Positions 61,725 to 64,000 of a stretch of 64,000 nucleotides of DNA are shown in pieces. The notes under the pieces are model-generated. The model ran no database searches and had not been told where the DNA came from. It was given only the letters and a program-made list of their open reading frames with translations. Numbering within the stretch: position 1 is the stretch's first letter; each line of letters begins with the position of its first letter. This DNA is from Primula veris (taxonomy: Eukaryota > Streptophyta > Magnoliopsida > Ericales > Primulaceae). The DNA is taken from positions 5,892,501 through 5,956,500 of the forward strand of contig OY821750.1 of assembly GCA_963682055.1 (NCBI GenBank). Reading direction: 5' to 3'. Made by a program: the position numbers and the translations under genes.

Positions 61725-64000
61725 CTAAAATGCCCCCTCATCATCATCTGCATCGGCGTCCGAAAGGGCTCGAGGGGTAAAGGGGACCACCTCGGGAACG
61801 GGAGCAGAGGGGACCGGAACAAAAATGTTTTCCATGTTCCACACCGGATGATCCGGTCCCGCCCTCATAAAAGCTGCTGCCTCAGACCAGCCATCGACAT
61901 AGAAGGAATTAAAGTCCTTCTGTGTCGATAGCTCCAAGGCGGCGCTCATCTCTGCCTCGGCGGCTTGAACCGCAGCCTTTACTTTTTCGGCCACCCCGGC
62001 CTCAGCGTCTTCGACCGCATCTTTCACTTTATCGGCCACGCTCGCTTCAACCTCCTTCAGAGCCGTCACCGCAGCTTGGGCACGCTCCTCGGCCTCAGCA
62101 CCGGCCTTCGCGGCCTCAGCTCTCCGAGCTTCCAAGGATTCGACGAGGCCCTCGGCCCTCTCCGCCCTTTTCTGGGCCCCCTCCGCCCTCTTCAGAGCGT
62201 CTTCGGCCTGCTTAGCATTGGCCTCAGCCTTCGAAGCCCACGACCTCACCAGTTGCCCTTGCTGGTAGACGTATTGGTTCATCGTCAAGTAGGCCTACAA
62301 AAGAAGAGAAACACTTAGCAAGAATTTAAGAAATAAACGAAAGACAATGGCACAACGAAAACAACGTTTTACCTGCGGGATCATGGCCATGGCCGACGTC
62401 ATGGCGGAAGCAAGGTCGCGACCACGTTGGTCGGCCTCGACAGTCTGCTGCTGAAGCGCGGCCAGAGCAAGCAGGCCAGCAGAGGGATGGCCCTCCATAA
62501 TGCTCCGAACCCCGGTTGCCGCCTTGACCTCCTCCGGAGTCTGAATAGGCATCCTTGGGAATGGGGAGCCAGAGCCTGAGCTTGAGCCCGAAGCGCTAGG
62601 CATCGGACCCTTTGCCTGAACGGATGACACCGCTCGCTCTTCAGCAACGACCACATGCTCCCTGGCATCCTCCCTCGGCTCAGAATCCCCGGCACGGGCT
62701 TTCTTCGCATCCCGAGGGGCCTTCGACTCCTCCCTCTTCCTCTTGGCAGCTTCGGCTGCTTCGGCTTTACGAGCGGCTCGTTCAGCGGCTCGTTCATGCC
62801 TCAACTGCCCCGCCAGGCCTCCCAACCTCTCCAAGGTCTTTAACTTAGCATCTGTGGGAGCCACTTCAACCACCTCGTCGTCCCTTGTCCCGACGACCCC
62901 CTCCTCCTCCTCAGCCTCGGGCTCCAAAGCCTCCACCTCTTCCACCTCCTCGTCCCTTACCCCGTCGACCCCTCCCTCACCAGCCTCGGGCTCAATAATC
63001 TCCGCCTCCTCGCCACTTCTGGCCTCGACAATCTCCTCCTCGCCCCCAGCCTCGGCGGCAACCTCCTCCTCTTCCTCGTCAGAACGGACAACCTACATGG
63101 TTTAGACAAAGAAAAGGAGTCAAAATTTTTTTTACAAAATTTAGTCAACTGTGAAGCTGAAGAATGGAAGAAGGGAAGCTGACTCACCATAGTCCGTGAG
63201 GTGCCCAAGGCTGGCCCGGTGGGTGGGGCCTCAGGAGAACTATCTTCCAGACGAAAGAAGCCCGTCGTGTCCGGTGCCCTCGAGCTCAGGGGAGGGACAT
63301 CAAGCAACGGTTTCCCATACTGGTCGATATAGCTGCGGGTACCGTCCGCTCCCTCCCTATAATGGAGGACGGTACCATCAGGCCGGGTTTCAAACATAAC
63401 CCCGGCCGACGCAGGAGCAAACGAGGTAATCACCACGGCCTTCGCCCTGCTGCTTGGCTTCGGCTTCGTCGCCTTCTTCGCCACGGGCATAACCCCGGCC
63501 TCGGCCTCAGCTTCTTTGATGGCCTTAGGTGGGAGGGTGGATTCAAAACCCTTCTCTTTCTCCCACCGTTCCCGGGAGTACCCCACGGGACAGAAGGTCC
63601 TAGGGGGCCAGAGGAACTCGTTCCCCTTACAGCTTGTGGGGGAGCCACATAGTAACAGGCGCTCCGCGTCGCGAGCGCCTGCGTCGGTCCCGTCCGGACC
63701 CCACCAGTTCAAGGCCAGCTCGATCGACCTCACATTCGGCTCCCCAAGACCCCTTAGCCTCGCGGCCACCGTGGCCTTGTTCTCTTTGTTGCTTAGGACC
63801 CTCCCCGGTCTGGTTGGGAGGATCAGGTCATCCCGGCGGAGCCAGTTACCCTCCACCACGATTACATCTTGTGTGTAACCCCGATTCGAATCAGAGTTAC
63901 CCAAGATGAGCTGGTTATGCGACCGACACCGCAGGTACGGCTGCCTGCTTTTGGCTTGGGAGCTAGGCTCGCTCTGTAAAAACTCGTAACAAGCGAGCAG
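61725..64000 (-). CDS. Antisense spliced gene of element 2, 'putative gypsy type transposon'-like (5' end outside window)
   Basis: Three exons on the minus strand: beyond 64000 to 63189, 63092-62373, and 62294-61725. Donors are GTGAGT and GTAAAA; acceptors are CATGTAG and TTTGTAG. Both introns are phase 0, as in gene A1 of element 1. The first visible exon (open to the window edge, no ATG yet) has LALNWWGPDG and PRTFCPVGYSRERW segments placed like those of the PF04195-type family. The middle exon is very acidic (Glu-rich), then Arg/Ala/Lys-rich. The last exon is an Ala/Glu/Lys coiled coil (KQAEDALKRAEGAQKRAERAE) ending DADADDDEGAF. All exons are intact although gag-pol of the same element is broken. 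Function unknown. Confidence 0.7.

Larger units (their letters stand above)
54690..64000 (+). mobile_element. Second Tat-lineage LTR retrotransposon (element 2), 3' end outside the window
   Basis: 5' LTR, primer site, gag, pol with two RNase H domains and integrase, a 76-bp tandem array, then genes on the opposite strand: the same plan as element 1. It is GC-richer than its surroundings. Coding is damaged by at least three frameshifts and one stop. It is inserted in a LINE. The 3' LTR lies beyond 64000, so age cannot be judged. Confidence 0.92.

Overview
This is a piece of flowering-plant (very probably eudicot) nuclear chromosome. The evidence is AT-rich intergenic DNA, three intact host genes of plant-specific families (a single-C2H2 zinc-finger repressor with EAR motifs, a GRAS protein of the SCL8 type, and a PATRONUS-like securin with plant-style introns and an MSA promoter element), and dense plant transposons. 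I cannot name the species from the sequence.

Layout. 1-615: 3' end of an L1-type LINE. 616-5840: AT-rich, gene-poor DNA with weak repeat and gene remnants. 5842-6603 (minus): C2H2-EAR zinc-finger gene. 6700-11980: small DNA transposons (a hAT-like element with a perfect 8-bp target duplication abutting a Stowaway MITE; a third MITE; microsatellites). 11989-30156: a Mutator-like nonautonomous element split by a complete 17.2-kb Ty3/gypsy Tat-lineage retrotransposon (12888-30104). That element has two 569-bp LTRs that look identical and a GTATG target duplication. 30157-35468: AT-rich DNA with MITEs. 35469-37679: intronless GRAS gene. 37680-44040: repeats, including two related hAT-like elements and a foldback MITE family. 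44064-51750: PATRONUS-like gene with a 4.5-kb leader intron. 51602-54318: no gene recognised. 54319-54689: LINE reverse-transcriptase fragment, interrupted by a second Tat-lineage retrotransposon (54690 to beyond the window end).

The two retrotransposons share one architecture: LTR, primer site, gag-pol in the sense direction with a tandem RNase H pair and integrase, a short tandem-repeat array just after pol, and then a long block coding on the opposite strand. In element 1 that block holds eight antisense genes. One is a four-exon gene whose introns are all phase 0 and whose product resembles the 'putative gypsy type transposon' domain family; the other seven are small genes, mostly coiled-coil in appearance, five of them with a TATA-like box upstream of the ATG. 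Element 2 carries the equivalent spliced antisense gene, cut off by the window edge. Both elements have lesions in gag-pol (in-frame stops in element 1; frameshifts at poly-C runs plus a stop in element 2), although element 1 inserted very recently. The antisense gene battery is the most unusual system in the window.

The host genes look functional. The securin-like gene has a G2/M (MSA) element directly upstream of its TATA box, in keeping with a mitotic role. Its introns have grown by at least three independent tandem duplications.
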